A DNA stretch of 64,000 nucleotides from Leptospirales bacterium (GTDB lineage Bacteria; Spirochaetota; Leptospiria; Leptospirales; Leptonemataceae): positions 1 to 64,000 of the forward strand of contig JAIBBM010000003.1 in NCBI GenBank assembly GCA_019694685.1. The letters are read 5' to 3'. Within the stretch, counting starts at the first letter, position 1. Each line of letters begins with the position of its first letter. This document shows, in pieces, positions 45,099-53,565 of the stretch. Made by a program: the position numbers and the translations under genes. The notes beneath the pieces are model-generated. The model saw only the letters and a program-made list of their open reading frames with translations. It had not been told where the DNA came from and ran no database searches.

Positions 45099-45327
45099 TC
45101 GATCGTCCGGGAAGGGGAAGTTGCAATCCGAGAGAGACAGACGGCAGTCCCCCGGCCTGGCATGGGTGGGGAATGAAGCCAGGATGAGAATAACTCTCAG
45201 AGCTATAAAAACGATTCGGGTATTTTGAATTTTTCTTGAACGCAGGGACGGAAAGCCTCGTCTGATCTTGTATCAGGAAGCCGGAGTGGCTTCCCATCAA
45301 GTTTCTATTAGGGGACAGGAGAAGTCT

Positions 45328-45927
45328 ATGAAGAAATGGTATTTGATCGGGGCGATTGCCCTGTCCAGCATGGTTCTGTATTGTGGCGGTAGCGGAAACG
45401 ATGCACGTCGTGACGCGACGAGCACCGGGCCAGACGGTTGGATTTTTGAAGGTTGGGCTTGCGCACCAGACGCAGCAAAAGCTCTCCTCAAGCAAAGTCC
45501 TGCTCAGTACTGCCAGGATGACAAGCCAAAGGACTTTCTGTATATGAAGTTCAGCGCGGCTGCATCTCAGAATGCAATCGACAAAGGCATGGTTGCTATG
45601 AAGCAGTCTACTTGCCGCAAAGCAGCCAAGGATCAGATTTCATCTGACGGTCTTGCGAAGATCCTCGGTGAATACCTGGAACAAGCATCCGGTGTGAAAG
45701 ACGGCCAGTCCACAGGTCAGGTCATCATCGCGCAGAACCAGGGTATCATTCGTGGCGTGTCCATCTACAATTGCTGTTCTCTCGACCAGCAGACAGGTGT
45801 TTGCGCGACTGCCGGAGCTGCAGAAACCTGGGATCAGTGCCAGTGTGTGGGTGTTATGAAATATCCAGGCGGCCAGAAAGGTTTCGAAGCTGCTGCTGAA
45901 AAAGCATCCAGCTCTGCAAACCCGTAA
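45328..45927 (+). CDS. lipL21: LipL21-like abundant outer-membrane lipoprotein
   Basis: ATG 45328 follows AGGAG; the frame upstream is unrelated. The signal peptide ends M-V-L-Y-C with Cys19 as lipid site. The mature part has paired cysteines (W-A-C, Q-Y-C, S-T-C, Y-N-C-C, G-V-C, C-Q-C) and segments such as L-E-Q-A-S-G-V-K-D-G-Q-S-T-G and Y-P-G-G-Q-K that I recall from leptospiral LipL21, a peptidoglycan-linked surface lipoprotein. The match is from memory. The gene stands alone and has its own strong terminator, consistent with high expression. Confidence 0.65.
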   Translation: MKKWYLIGAIALSSMVLYCGGSGNDARRDATSTGPDGWIFEGWACAPDAAKALLKQSPAQYCQDDKPKDFLYMKFSAAASQNAIDKGMVAMKQSTCRKAAKDQISSDGLAKILGEYLEQASGVKDGQSTGQVIIAQNQGIIRGVSIYNCCSLDQQTGVCATAGAAETWDQCQCVGVMKYPGGQKGFEAAAEKASSSANP

Positions 45928-45952
45928 TTCAAAACTCGAATTGCGACAAAAG

Positions 45953-45982
45953 AAGCCCCGGTCTAAAAGCCGGGGTTTTTTT
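45953..45982 (+). terminator. Rho-independent terminator of the LipL21-like gene
   Basis: A CCCCGG / CCGGGG stem, extendable by A-T pairs, with an 8-base loop is followed by seven T. Confidence 0.92.
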
Positions 45983-46048
45983 GTGTCCAGGGTCAACGAA
46001 CGTTAGGCGAAAACACACGCAACTGGAATGTTCTTGCAGTAACTTGTA

Positions 46049-48481
46049 TTGTGCAAAGTTCTTGTGACACGCGTGGCTAGAATTCCTCTCCTTTGCATTC
46101 TGTTCCTTGGTTCTTGTGCGCGGATGAACGAGGCCACTCTAGACCTTCCTTCTGACTGGCGTATTGTCTCCGGATTTCGAGACGCGGCGAATCCTCTCAC
46201 TGACGGAATGAAGGTGCGACTTCCTGTTCGCCCAAATGAAATCTTCCCTGATTTTAAAGGTTCGACAGCGCACTACACGCTCGAAACTACATTTGCGCTT
46301 ACGCCCGACGAAATCACCCGCCTCCCTGACCCAGCTTTCTTTTTTCCCATGCTGGGGGAAGGTTACAATTTGTATTTGAACGGGAATTCCATTGTTGAGA
46401 ACCTTCGGCTTCATCCAGACGGAGAGCTGTCTGCAGTCACTACAGGTCGCGGACTGATCGTTCCATTTCCGTCGCACCTGCTTCGCGCCGGAGAAAATCG
46501 GCTGTCCATTCACCTTGCAGGATTCACGCGAAGGACTGCCCTTTCATCCAATTCGGTAGACTTTGGTTTACCCGTGAAGGGCGGCTATCGCCTCGCTTCG
46601 CACACAACTTTGATGCGCGAAAATTCGGAAATGGCACTTTACGCGTTTTGCGGCGTCTACGCAGTTTTTGCCTTCTACAGTCTCCTCTATTTTGTTCGCC
46701 GTCCAAAACATATTTACACTCTCTATTTCGCGCTCTTCACGTGTACTTATTCTGTGTACTTGATTTGTTTGTCCAATCGTGCTTTTGCTTCTGTGGCGGA
46801 TGTTCGCACAGTGATTTGCATTGCTTATGCCGCACAGCCCGCGGCTCTCGGATTCTTTGTAGCATTTCTCAATGCGTACACCGGTGCCGGATTTAGAAAA
46901 ACGACACGCCTCATGATCGCTTTTGATTCCATTCTTGCGATCGCCGCACTCTCCTTACCGTATCCATACCTGCAGAGCTGGCTCATCGTCTTCTATATGG
47001 TGATGGCGCCCCAGTTGATTCTTGTACTGTACATCATTGGAGCGGTCGTGAAGAGTCGCGCGCCCGGTAGCGCTTTTGCTGCTGCAAGTATTTCTCTTGG
47101 TCTCGGATTTGTTGTATGGGATATCCTGGATACGGTCTTCTTCCGCACAAGTATCCGCTTGTCGCGATATGCTCATTTTCCTGTGATTCTTGCGATGATG
47201 CTGATGCTGGTGAATCGATCGCTTGCGTCTATGGAAGAAGTGGAGAAGTTAAATTTGGAGCTTTCTTTTGCTACAAAGGATCTGGATCAACGCGTGCAAG
47301 AACGTACGCGCCAGCTCGAAGCGGCCATGAGCTCTGCAAAGCGCGCTGACAGAGCAAAAACAAGTTTCCTTGCGAACATGAGCCATGAAATCAGAACGCC
47401 GCTTAACGTTCTTATTGGAATGGGGGATTGGCTGCACGAAAGAGAAGAAGATTCTGAAAAACGTCGCGTTCTTGCAAGCATGCTTACAGCCGGCAATGGT
47501 CTTCTCACTCTGATTCAGGAATTGCTGGATGTTGCGCGCATAGAATCAGGTACGATACGCCTTGATTCAGTGCCCTTTGACGCAGAGGCGATCGCGCAGG
47601 ATGTAGTTCATTTTTTTGAAGGCCGTGCCAAAGAAAAATCATTGAGCCTCGAGTATCAATCCCCCGCGAAAAGAATTGGACCGCTTCGCGGCGATCCCGC
47701 CAGGATTCGCCAGGTTCTTGTGAATCTACTTGGAAACTCACTAAAATTTACCGAAACAGGAAGTGTTCGTTTGACTCTGACCCTTCTCAGTGAGACTTCC
47801 GACACCTCTAAGATTCGCTTTCTGGTGAAAGACACCGGACCGGGAATCGCTCCAGAAGACACCCGGACTATTTTTGAACGTTTCGCGCAGGGAGTTTCCT
47901 CCATGAACAGGAAACACGCAGGCACCGGTTTGGGTTTGTCTATCAGTCAGGACTTACTGAAACTTATGGGCAGTAAGATTGATCTTACAACAACCGTTGG
48001 CCATGGTTCTGAATTCGCATTTACTTTAGATTTGCCAAAATCCGCAGACGTGATCGCAGAAATCGTACATTCGCCGGAGTTGCCGGACGAACGTCCGCTG
48101 CGGATCCTTGTTGCGGAAGATGATGAAGTAAATCGCACACTGCTTTCCATGTATTTTGCTCAGTCTGCGCATACCCTGGAGTTCGCGCATAACGGGCTGG
48201 AAGCCGTTCGTGCCTTTGAATCACATCCTTTTGATGTTATCTTCATGGACTTGATGATGCCGGAAATGGACGGAATCGAAGCTACCATTCGGATTCGAAA
48301 AATTGAGACCGAGCTTCTTTCTTCTGGAGTGCGCACTCAAAAGACTCCGATCCTTGCTTTGTCCGCATCCACATATGCGGAGGATGTTGCTCTAAGTAAG
48401 CAAGCCGGTTGCGACGAGCATCTTGCCAAGCCGGTGAAACGCGCGACGTTATTCGCCGCTCTGGCACGCGTTACCTCTTAG
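46049..48481 (+). CDS. 7TMR-DISM hybrid sensor histidine kinase
   Basis: An N-terminal signal or lipobox-like segment (L-C-I-L-F-L-G-S-C) leads to a beta-rich extracytoplasmic DISM-type domain (about 25..185) and seven membrane helices (about 190..400). A coiled coil, HisKA (S-H-E-I-R-T-P, His446), HATPase (N-L-L-G-N-S-L-K-F, then G-T-G-L-G-L-S-I) and a C-terminal receiver (F-M-D-L-M-M-P, Asp734) complete it. The TTG at 46049 and GTGs at 46064 and 46073 are possible starts; none has a clear ribosome site. It converges on the two receiver-cyclase genes, which are plausible partners. Confidence 0.9.
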   Translation: MCKVLVTRVARIPLLCILFLGSCARMNEATLDLPSDWRIVSGFRDAANPLTDGMKVRLPVRPNEIFPDFKGSTAHYTLETTFALTPDEITRLPDPAFFFPMLGEGYNLYLNGNSIVENLRLHPDGELSAVTTGRGLIVPFPSHLLRAGENRLSIHLAGFTRRTALSSNSVDFGLPVKGGYRLASHTTLMRENSEMALYAFCGVYAVFAFYSLLYFVRRPKHIYTLYFALFTCTYSVYLICLSNRAFASVADVRTVICIAYAAQPAALGFFVAFLNAYTGAGFRKTTRLMIAFDSILAIAALSLPYPYLQSWLIVFYMVMAPQLILVLYIIGAVVKSRAPGSAFAAASISLGLGFVVWDILDTVFFRTSIRLSRYAHFPVILAMMLMLVNRSLASMEEVEKLNLELSFATKDLDQRVQERTRQLEAAMSSAKRADRAKTSFLANMSHEIRTPLNVLIGMGDWLHEREEDSEKRRVLASMLTAGNGLLTLIQELLDVARIESGTIRLDSVPFDAEAIAQDVVHFFEGRAKEKSLSLEYQSPAKRIGPLRGDPARIRQVLVNLLGNSLKFTETGSVRLTLTLLSETSDTSKIRFLVKDTGPGIAPEDTRTIFERFAQGVSSMNRKHAGTGLGLSISQDLLKLMGSKIDLTTTVGHGSEFAFTLDLPKSADVIAEIVHSPELPDERPLRILVAEDDEVNRTLLSMYFAQSAHTLEFAHNGLEAVRAFESHPFDVIFMDLMMPEMDGIEATIRIRKIETELLSSGVRTQKTPILALSASTYAEDVALSKQAGCDEHLAKPVKRATLFAALARVTS

Positions 48482-48536
48482 TCGCATGGATTGAAATTCG
48501 CAATCGAGTCTGGATGCAAGCACATGCGAAGACCCA

Positions 48537-49634
48537 TCAATCCGCAAGGGTATAAAGGGTTGCTTTTCTTCCTTTGATAAGGACTCGTTTTTCGCGGGCA
48601 GAAGTTTCCTGAGAACCACAGCCTCTCATTGTAGGTCGATCGATGAGAATGCTGCAACCGAGCTTCTTTGTCAGGCTTTCCAGCCTCGCAGCCCGCGCAA
48701 CCGCATCCCCCACGATGGTCCATTCAAGTCTGCGAAAGGTGCCAACGTTTCCTTGAAATACTTTTCCGGTAGCAATTCCAATCCCGAATCCCAGCTTGCG
48801 CGCAGGTTCGCTCGAACTTTCTTGCGCGATGGACTGGAAGTACTGCGCAACGCTTTGTGCGCACGAGATCGCAGCGCACGCCTGTCCCGGAAGAAAAGTT
48901 GCAACAAGGCCGTCGCCGGTTAGTTTTGCAATGCTGCCGTTCTTCTCAAATATAAGATCCATGAGCGCTATCATAAGGCTGTTGAGTAGTTCCGCAAAGG
49001 GAATAGCCCCCATTATTTCGGCGAGGCCCGTCGAATTACGCAAATCGAATATCAGGATCGTCGCGACTCCTGTTTGTCCACTTGCATCTGCTTCCATTTC
49101 TCCCGTCAGAATAGATGTCACAGTTTCCGCTGAGAAATAACGCGTGAGTATTTCCTTTTCTCTTGCGAGTTCTGCCTGAAGCTCTTCGCTTTTTTTTCGG
49201 AAGGCAACCGTTTGCAGCAAGTTCTGAATACGGATTGCGAGTTCTCCCAGGTCCAGCGGCTTTTCGAGAAACTCCTCCGCACCCTTTGCCAGACTCTCCA
49301 CGAGCATCTCCGCAGTTCTATCCGCAGACATCAACACTACCGAGGCGTCTTTATCAATGAGATGAATTTGTTGCACCAGGTCCAGGCCGGATCCGTCCGG
49401 CAGGTGCACATCGAGCAAAGTCAGATCGGGCCGGCGTTCATGGATCAATCGTAACGCATCCGCGCACGTGGGCGCTTCGCGTACGGAGTAGCGTAGAATT
49501 TCCAGAAACTCGCGCAGAAGTCTGGATTGGATTTCATCATCTTCGACCACTAGAATTTCAAAACGAGACTGATCTGTGTTCTCCACTTGCGTCTCGATCA
49601 AGTCTGATTGCTGCTTCATCCCCGCATCAAACAC
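48537..49634 (-). CDS. Response regulator with class III nucleotidyl cyclase domain (metal-site partner)
   Basis: A receiver domain (about 25..140) has a complete phosphorylation site: E-D-D, Asp75 in L-L-D-V-H-L-P-D, Ser103 and Lys125. A helical linker leads to a class III cyclase domain (about 185..365). Metal-binding Asp197 (I-F-D-L-R-N) and Asp241 (K-L-T-G-D-G) and base-selecting Lys237 and Thr306 are present, and Arg317 is kept. The transition-state Asn is Ala313 (V-A-R-A-A-R). It may therefore need the partner encoded just upstream. GTG 49634 overlaps that gene by 8 bases and follows GGTGATC; ATG 49619 is an alternative. Confidence 0.88.
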   Translation of the reverse strand: MFDAGMKQQSDLIETQVENTDQSRFEILVVEDDEIQSRLLREFLEILRYSVREAPTCADALRLIHERRPDLTLLDVHLPDGSGLDLVQQIHLIDKDASVVLMSADRTAEMLVESLAKGAEEFLEKPLDLGELAIRIQNLLQTVAFRKKSEELQAELAREKEILTRYFSAETVTSILTGEMEADASGQTGVATILIFDLRNSTGLAEIMGAIPFAELLNSLMIALMDLIFEKNGSIAKLTGDGLVATFLPGQACAAISCAQSVAQYFQSIAQESSSEPARKLGFGIGIATGKVFQGNVGTFRRLEWTIVGDAVARAARLESLTKKLGCSILIDRPTMRGCGSQETSAREKRVLIKGRKATLYTLAD

Positions 49635-50697
49635 GATAGATCACCACTTCCCCTTTTCTCCCGCGAATGGTTCTGTCAGCGATTCTGGTGACGTCCTTGA
49701 GTCCGCTTCGTTCCACCGTCCGACGGTCGCACAAAATGTCTCCCTTGCTTTCCCCACAGAGCGCATCCAGGCGACTCGCGAGGTTTGCAGTGTCCCCGAT
49801 TACGGTGTACTCCATGCGACGAACACTCCCAATGTTTCCGGCGAAGACGAGCCCGGATGCAATGCCCAGTCCGATTTCGAGGCTGCCTGATTCATAAATT
49901 CCTGCATCGTTCGCAACTTGAAAATGATCTCTGATATTTCGCGCACAGGAAATAGCGTTGAGCGAGTCCGTCGCGCGGGGCACGGGCAATCCGAACGTAG
50001 CGAGTAATCCTGCACCATTCAATTTGTTTACAGACCCGTGATTAGCGGATACGAGATCGATTACATCTGCAATTGCCTGATTTAGAAAAGCAGCGAAAGC
50101 GGCGGGATCCATTGTTCTCAGCAATACACCAGCGTTCTTGATGCTAAAGAACATAATAGAAATATCTATGTGAGATCCTTTCATGTCTGCGTTCAAGCGA
50201 CCGGAAAGGATTTCTTCCGCAGTTTCGCGCGAAAAATATCGAAGCAACATCCGCTTGTCTTTTTCGAGGGCAGCTGTGGCTTCTCGAATTCCGTTTCTAA
50301 AATCTCGTTTTTTGAGGATGCCCCGGATTCGCAAATCCACTTCGGGAGGTAACAGCGGCTTCTCCAGGAAATCGGATGCGCCTTCGAATAGCGCATGGAA
50401 GACGAGATCCGGGGATTTGCTCGCGGACATCATAACAATTCCCGCGTCGGGACAGAGATTTCGAATAGAAGGGAGGAGGTTGATTCCGCTTTCGTCGCCA
50501 AGGTTCAAATCAAGCAGCACCGCGTCCGGTCGGAATGTTTGCAGACGGTTCGCCAGTTCCTTGTATTCCAAAAGCGATGACACAGCGTAACCGCGCTTCT
50601 CTAGAAAGCTCTGAATGAGAATGCAATAGTCCGGATCATCGTCTACTACCAGGACGCGCGCGAACGATTCCATGCGTACAGCGACGAGTTGTGCCAT
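49627..50697 (-). CDS. Response regulator with cyclase domain lacking metal-binding Asp residues
   Basis: I use ATG 50697; an ATG at 50748 adds a Lys-rich tract without a ribosome site. The receiver domain is intact (D-D-D, Asp63 in L-L-D-L-N-L, Ser91, Lys113). The cyclase domain has lost both metal ligands: Ser185 (F-F-S-I-K-N) and Ala229 (K-L-N-G-A-G). It keeps Lys225, Thr298, Asn305 and Arg309 (A-N-L-A-S-R). Alone it should not be catalytic. It overlaps the gene at 48537..49634, whose losses are complementary, so a heterodimer is proposed. Confidence 0.86.
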   Translation of the reverse strand: MAQLVAVRMESFARVLVVDDDPDYCILIQSFLEKRGYAVSSLLEYKELANRLQTFRPDAVLLDLNLGDESGINLLPSIRNLCPDAGIVMMSASKSPDLVFHALFEGASDFLEKPLLPPEVDLRIRGILKKRDFRNGIREATAALEKDKRMLLRYFSRETAEEILSGRLNADMKGSHIDISIMFFSIKNAGVLLRTMDPAAFAAFLNQAIADVIDLVSANHGSVNKLNGAGLLATFGLPVPRATDSLNAISCARNIRDHFQVANDAGIYESGSLEIGLGIASGLVFAGNIGSVRRMEYTVIGDTANLASRLDALCGESKGDILCDRRTVERSGLKDVTRIADRTIRGRKGEVVIYRV

Positions 50698-50813
50698 GCT
50701 ATTGTAACTCTTTTTTTTTCGCAAGCACGTCTGCGAAATACCTGACATAGATCATATAAGTTGCGACTCCGCATTTTGGGTGACAGAGATGGACAACGGT
50801 CTCGAATCTGGCC

Positions 50814-51362
50814 ATGGCGCACACGGCCAGCGGGACTGCGCAGCAACTCCATCAAATCATTCGCATGAATGAAGATGTGAAGACCATTCTCGCAACCGCG
50901 GAAGCAATCAACCTTCTCGCGCTCAACGCATCTGTAACTGCGCGAAGAATTGGATCACTTGGCCGAGGGTTTGTGCAGGTTGCATCTGAGCTAACCGAAT
51001 TCAGCCGCGAAACCAGACGCACTATGAACAATCTGCGCGTCGGTTCGTTTCAACTTCTCGTAGCCGTTACGCGAACCCTCAAGGAAGATCGTTTGCTTAG
51101 GTACCTACAGAAAGCCGGCGTAATGCGCGAAAGCGAAAACTCTTTTGTTCAGGAAAGAAGGAATTTGTTACAGCAGATGGATCAGGTGAAACGTCTGGCT
51201 GCGAGAGGTCACGTTCTTGCCAATCTCGCTCAGATCGAAGCTGCACAGACCACATCACTTCGCCGCGAATTGCTGGTGATTTCCGCGGAGTTTTCCGAAG
51301 CGATAGAAACCATTCGAAAGCATGTGGAATCATTGGGGCGAGAGGCAAGGGGCATAGCGTGA
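50814..51362 (+). CDS. Short cytosolic chemoreceptor (MCP signalling) fragment
   Basis: The 182-residue protein is all helical, with no membrane segment or sensor domain. Residues 29..62 match the MCP hairpin tip (E-A-I-N-L-L-A-L-N-A-S, then G-R-G-F-V-Q-V-A-S-E-L), but two Glu usual in the tip are Thr and Leu here. The returning helix (about 60..180) is longer than the first. ATG 50814 is the only start after an in-frame stop at 50781. The stop overlaps the ODP start (GTGA), so the two proteins are translationally coupled and probably act together in aerotaxis. Confidence 0.8.
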   Translation: MAHTASGTAQQLHQIIRMNEDVKTILATAEAINLLALNASVTARRIGSLGRGFVQVASELTEFSRETRRTMNNLRVGSFQLLVAVTRTLKEDRLLRYLQKAGVMRESENSFVQERRNLLQQMDQVKRLAARGHVLANLAQIEAAQTTSLRRELLVISAEFSEAIETIRKHVESLGREARGIA

Positions 51363-52102
51363 AAAAAGCTTACACGATATACAGTCAAGGGGAACATCGC
51401 TGGCACGTAACTGCGCGTGATCCAGATCGTCCTGGTTATGTGATCGATACGAATGAGTATCTAGTTTCTCACGGAGAGCATGGTCTTCTCACAGATCCAG
51501 GCGGGATGGAGATTTTTCCGGCTGTTTTTGCGGCCATCAGTGCGCAATACAACCCGGAACACATAGAGGCGATTTTTGCGTCTCATCAAGATCCGGACAT
51601 CATTTCCTCTCTCGCTCTTTGGCTTGAATTCAATCCAAATCTGCGCTGCTACATCAGCTGGCTCTGGGCCACCTTCATTCCGCATTTCGGAGGAACGGGA
51701 GAAACGTTCGCCAGCATTCCAGATGAAGGCATCGAGATTCCGCTTGGATCGCTTCGACTTCGCACAATTCCCGCGCATTATCTTCACTCCGCCGGAAATT
51801 TCAATCTATACGATCCAGAAGCGAAGATTCTGTTCTCCGGAGACCTCGGGGCCGCTCTGATTCCGAATGCAGATGCAGACTTATATGTGGCTGATTTCGA
51901 TCGTCACATCCGATTTGCGGAAGGGTTTCACCGCCGCTGGATGGGTTCTAACGAAGCCAAACTCAAATGGTGTGAACGCGTTTCCTCTATGAAGATAAAC
52001 ATGCTGTGCCCCCAGCACGGAGCCATCTACACGGGAGAGAATGTGGCGCGATTTATTTCCTGGTTTGCGGAGCTACCGGTTGGATCCGGAAATGTTCCGT
52101 AA
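51359..52102 (+). CDS. Oxygen-binding diiron protein (ODP), metallo-beta-lactamase fold
   Basis: The diiron ligands of the flavodiiron/ODP fold are all visible: His76, Asp78 and Asp80 in S-H-Q-D-P-D, His143 in Y-L-H-S-A-G-N, Asp162 in F-S-G-D-L-G and His220 in C-P-Q-H-G. No flavodoxin domain follows. ODP proteins, described in Treponema denticola, sense O2 or Fe and act with a cytosolic chemoreceptor. The GTG start, with AGGGG upstream, lies inside the stop of the chemoreceptor-fragment gene, repeating that partnership. Confidence 0.88.
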   Translation: MKKAYTIYSQGEHRWHVTARDPDRPGYVIDTNEYLVSHGEHGLLTDPGGMEIFPAVFAAISAQYNPEHIEAIFASHQDPDIISSLALWLEFNPNLRCYISWLWATFIPHFGGTGETFASIPDEGIEIPLGSLRLRTIPAHYLHSAGNFNLYDPEAKILFSGDLGAALIPNADADLYVADFDRHIRFAEGFHRRWMGSNEAKLKWCERVSSMKINMLCPQHGAIYTGENVARFISWFAELPVGSGNVP

Positions 52103-52151
52103 TAAACTCGCGCGACGTAGTGCGCCGCGCGAGTCTTGCCAAAGCGAATTC

Positions 52152-53410
52152 CTAAAGCGAAGTGCTGTACGATACATTCACTGCATACAGCCACCGCGGA
52201 ACTTTTTGTCGCGGAGTGTACGTGTAAGATGTATTGTTCGTCATGGCTCGGACGCGAGATGTGATCAAACTATTTACAAGTTGATTCCCGAATCCCTTTG
52301 TCCTGGATGGATCAGTCACGAGTCCGTCGCCCGCAGTGGAGCCACCATCTATGTATAGCGCTCTGGATGTTCTAGGATCTCCATCTACCTGGCTATCATA
52401 AATGTCGTAGCTATGGCGATATGTAGCTTCCAGGCCAAAGCGAAATCCGTTCCAGGAAATGCCTGCCCCAAATGGAGAATCAGCGAGGCCGTGAAATGAG
52501 TCGCTTTGTCCACTCGTGCCAAGGCTCATATATCCAAGGCCGGCTGAAACATCAGCTTTGAGATTCTCTTTGATTTCAAATTCTTTCGTATACGCCAGTT
52601 TCATATATTGATCTGAGTTCACTACATCTGCAAGGATTGTAAAGCTGAGCTCAGTCAGAAATGGAGGCGCGTAAGTAACATACATTTCCGTTTTCTGATA
52701 ATTGGCTCCGCCGTCGCCGAATGGATTGGATTTTCCCTTTGGGTCCGTCCTCGTGGAAGCATTGATACCAAAATCAAAATTCCCGAGTTTTGTTTCGCTC
52801 TGATGTCCAAAGCTTAAATCGATTTGATCTCCGCGCTTCAGACCATTTGCATCTTTGTACATTTTGTAAACGCTCAGGCTATGGATGGGTGTAGTGGGCC
52901 AGGTAGGGAGCATCGTGAGTTGATCTACAATGTAAGTAGACGCAGGCAATCGAGCCGTGTTGACAAGAGGGTTCACGGAATCGGTCAGAAGGGTTTGCTC
53001 TCCTGTCGGACCGTCTTCGAGTTTCTGATCCACGTCTTTGTCGTTTCTATTCGAAAGAGCAAAAGATCCTGCCGCGTTGAAATAAAGACCGGATCCAGGG
53101 ACTTTGATTTTCGCAGATGGCTGAAAGAACCAGGGGTCTTCTTTTGAATTGTAGGCCTTTCCTCTCTGCACGCTTCTGTTGCGCCCTCTGTCTTCTCCTC
53201 TATCCAGAAAGTTCGACGTGAACTTCAGCTGCACGTCCACGGCTCCATCCGGGATCGCATCTGGTGCCGGCGCAGGTGTAGCCGGGGCGGGCTGGGTTAC
53301 ATTGTTCCGTTTGTCTTCCTCCGTTGGATTCTGCGCTTCGAGCGAAATGTGAAGCCAGAGAAGATCAAAGCCACGCTTCCACCTGCGCGCATGAATTTTT
53401 TGTAAATCAT
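52152..53410 (-). CDS. Outer-membrane beta-barrel protein, signal peptide separated by a 1-base frameshift
   Basis: The long frame (reaching to 53507) has no sensible N-terminus. ATG 53410, after AGGAG, starts a signal peptide (K-K-F-M-R-A-G-G-S-V-A-L-I-F-S-G-F) in another frame. One extra T in the three-T run at 53345..53347 would join it to S-L-E-A-Q-N-P-T-E-E in the main frame. The mature part has a Pro/Ala linker, then about 400 residues with alternating strands and a C-terminal strand ending Y-S-T-S-L, like porin-type barrels. It is divergent from the imelysin operon. A deletion in the strain or a sequence error is possible. Confidence 0.7.
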
Positions 53411-53415
53411 GGATT

Positions 53416-53420
53416 CTCCT
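53416..53420 (-). promoter_or_regulatory. Ribosome site that decides the start of the outer-membrane protein
   Basis: AGGAG on the minus strand, five bases before ATG 53410. It supports initiation in the signal-peptide frame and so the frameshift interpretation. Confidence 0.7.
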
Positions 53421-53480
53421 TTTGGTCCCGCTTTGCGGGACTCTGGGCCATATCTGGGAGGTGCCGATTCCAGTCAAACA

Positions 53481-53499
53481 GATATTGAGACTCATTCGC
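53481..53499. promoter_or_regulatory. Fur-box-like sequence between outer-membrane protein and imelysin genes
   Basis: GATATTGAGACTCATTCGC agrees with the classical 19-base Fur consensus at 14 positions, and with its GATAATGAGAATCATTATC variant at 15. It contains the palindrome TGAG-A-CTCA and lies within a wider GATATTG-N11-CAATATC inverted repeat (53481..53505). It is placed to control both divergent transcripts. Confidence 0.5.
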
Positions 53500-53565
53500 A
53501 ATATCATTTGACCGCCCAGGGCTGGCCGATTCTCTGGTCAAAATCCATCCATCCAGGAGCAAACA

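Noticed and set aside
50789..50872. Possible 27-codon ORF starting at ATG 50789 before the chemoreceptor fragment
   Set aside because: It overlaps the fragment in another frame, has no clear ribosome site and shows no recognisable sequence.
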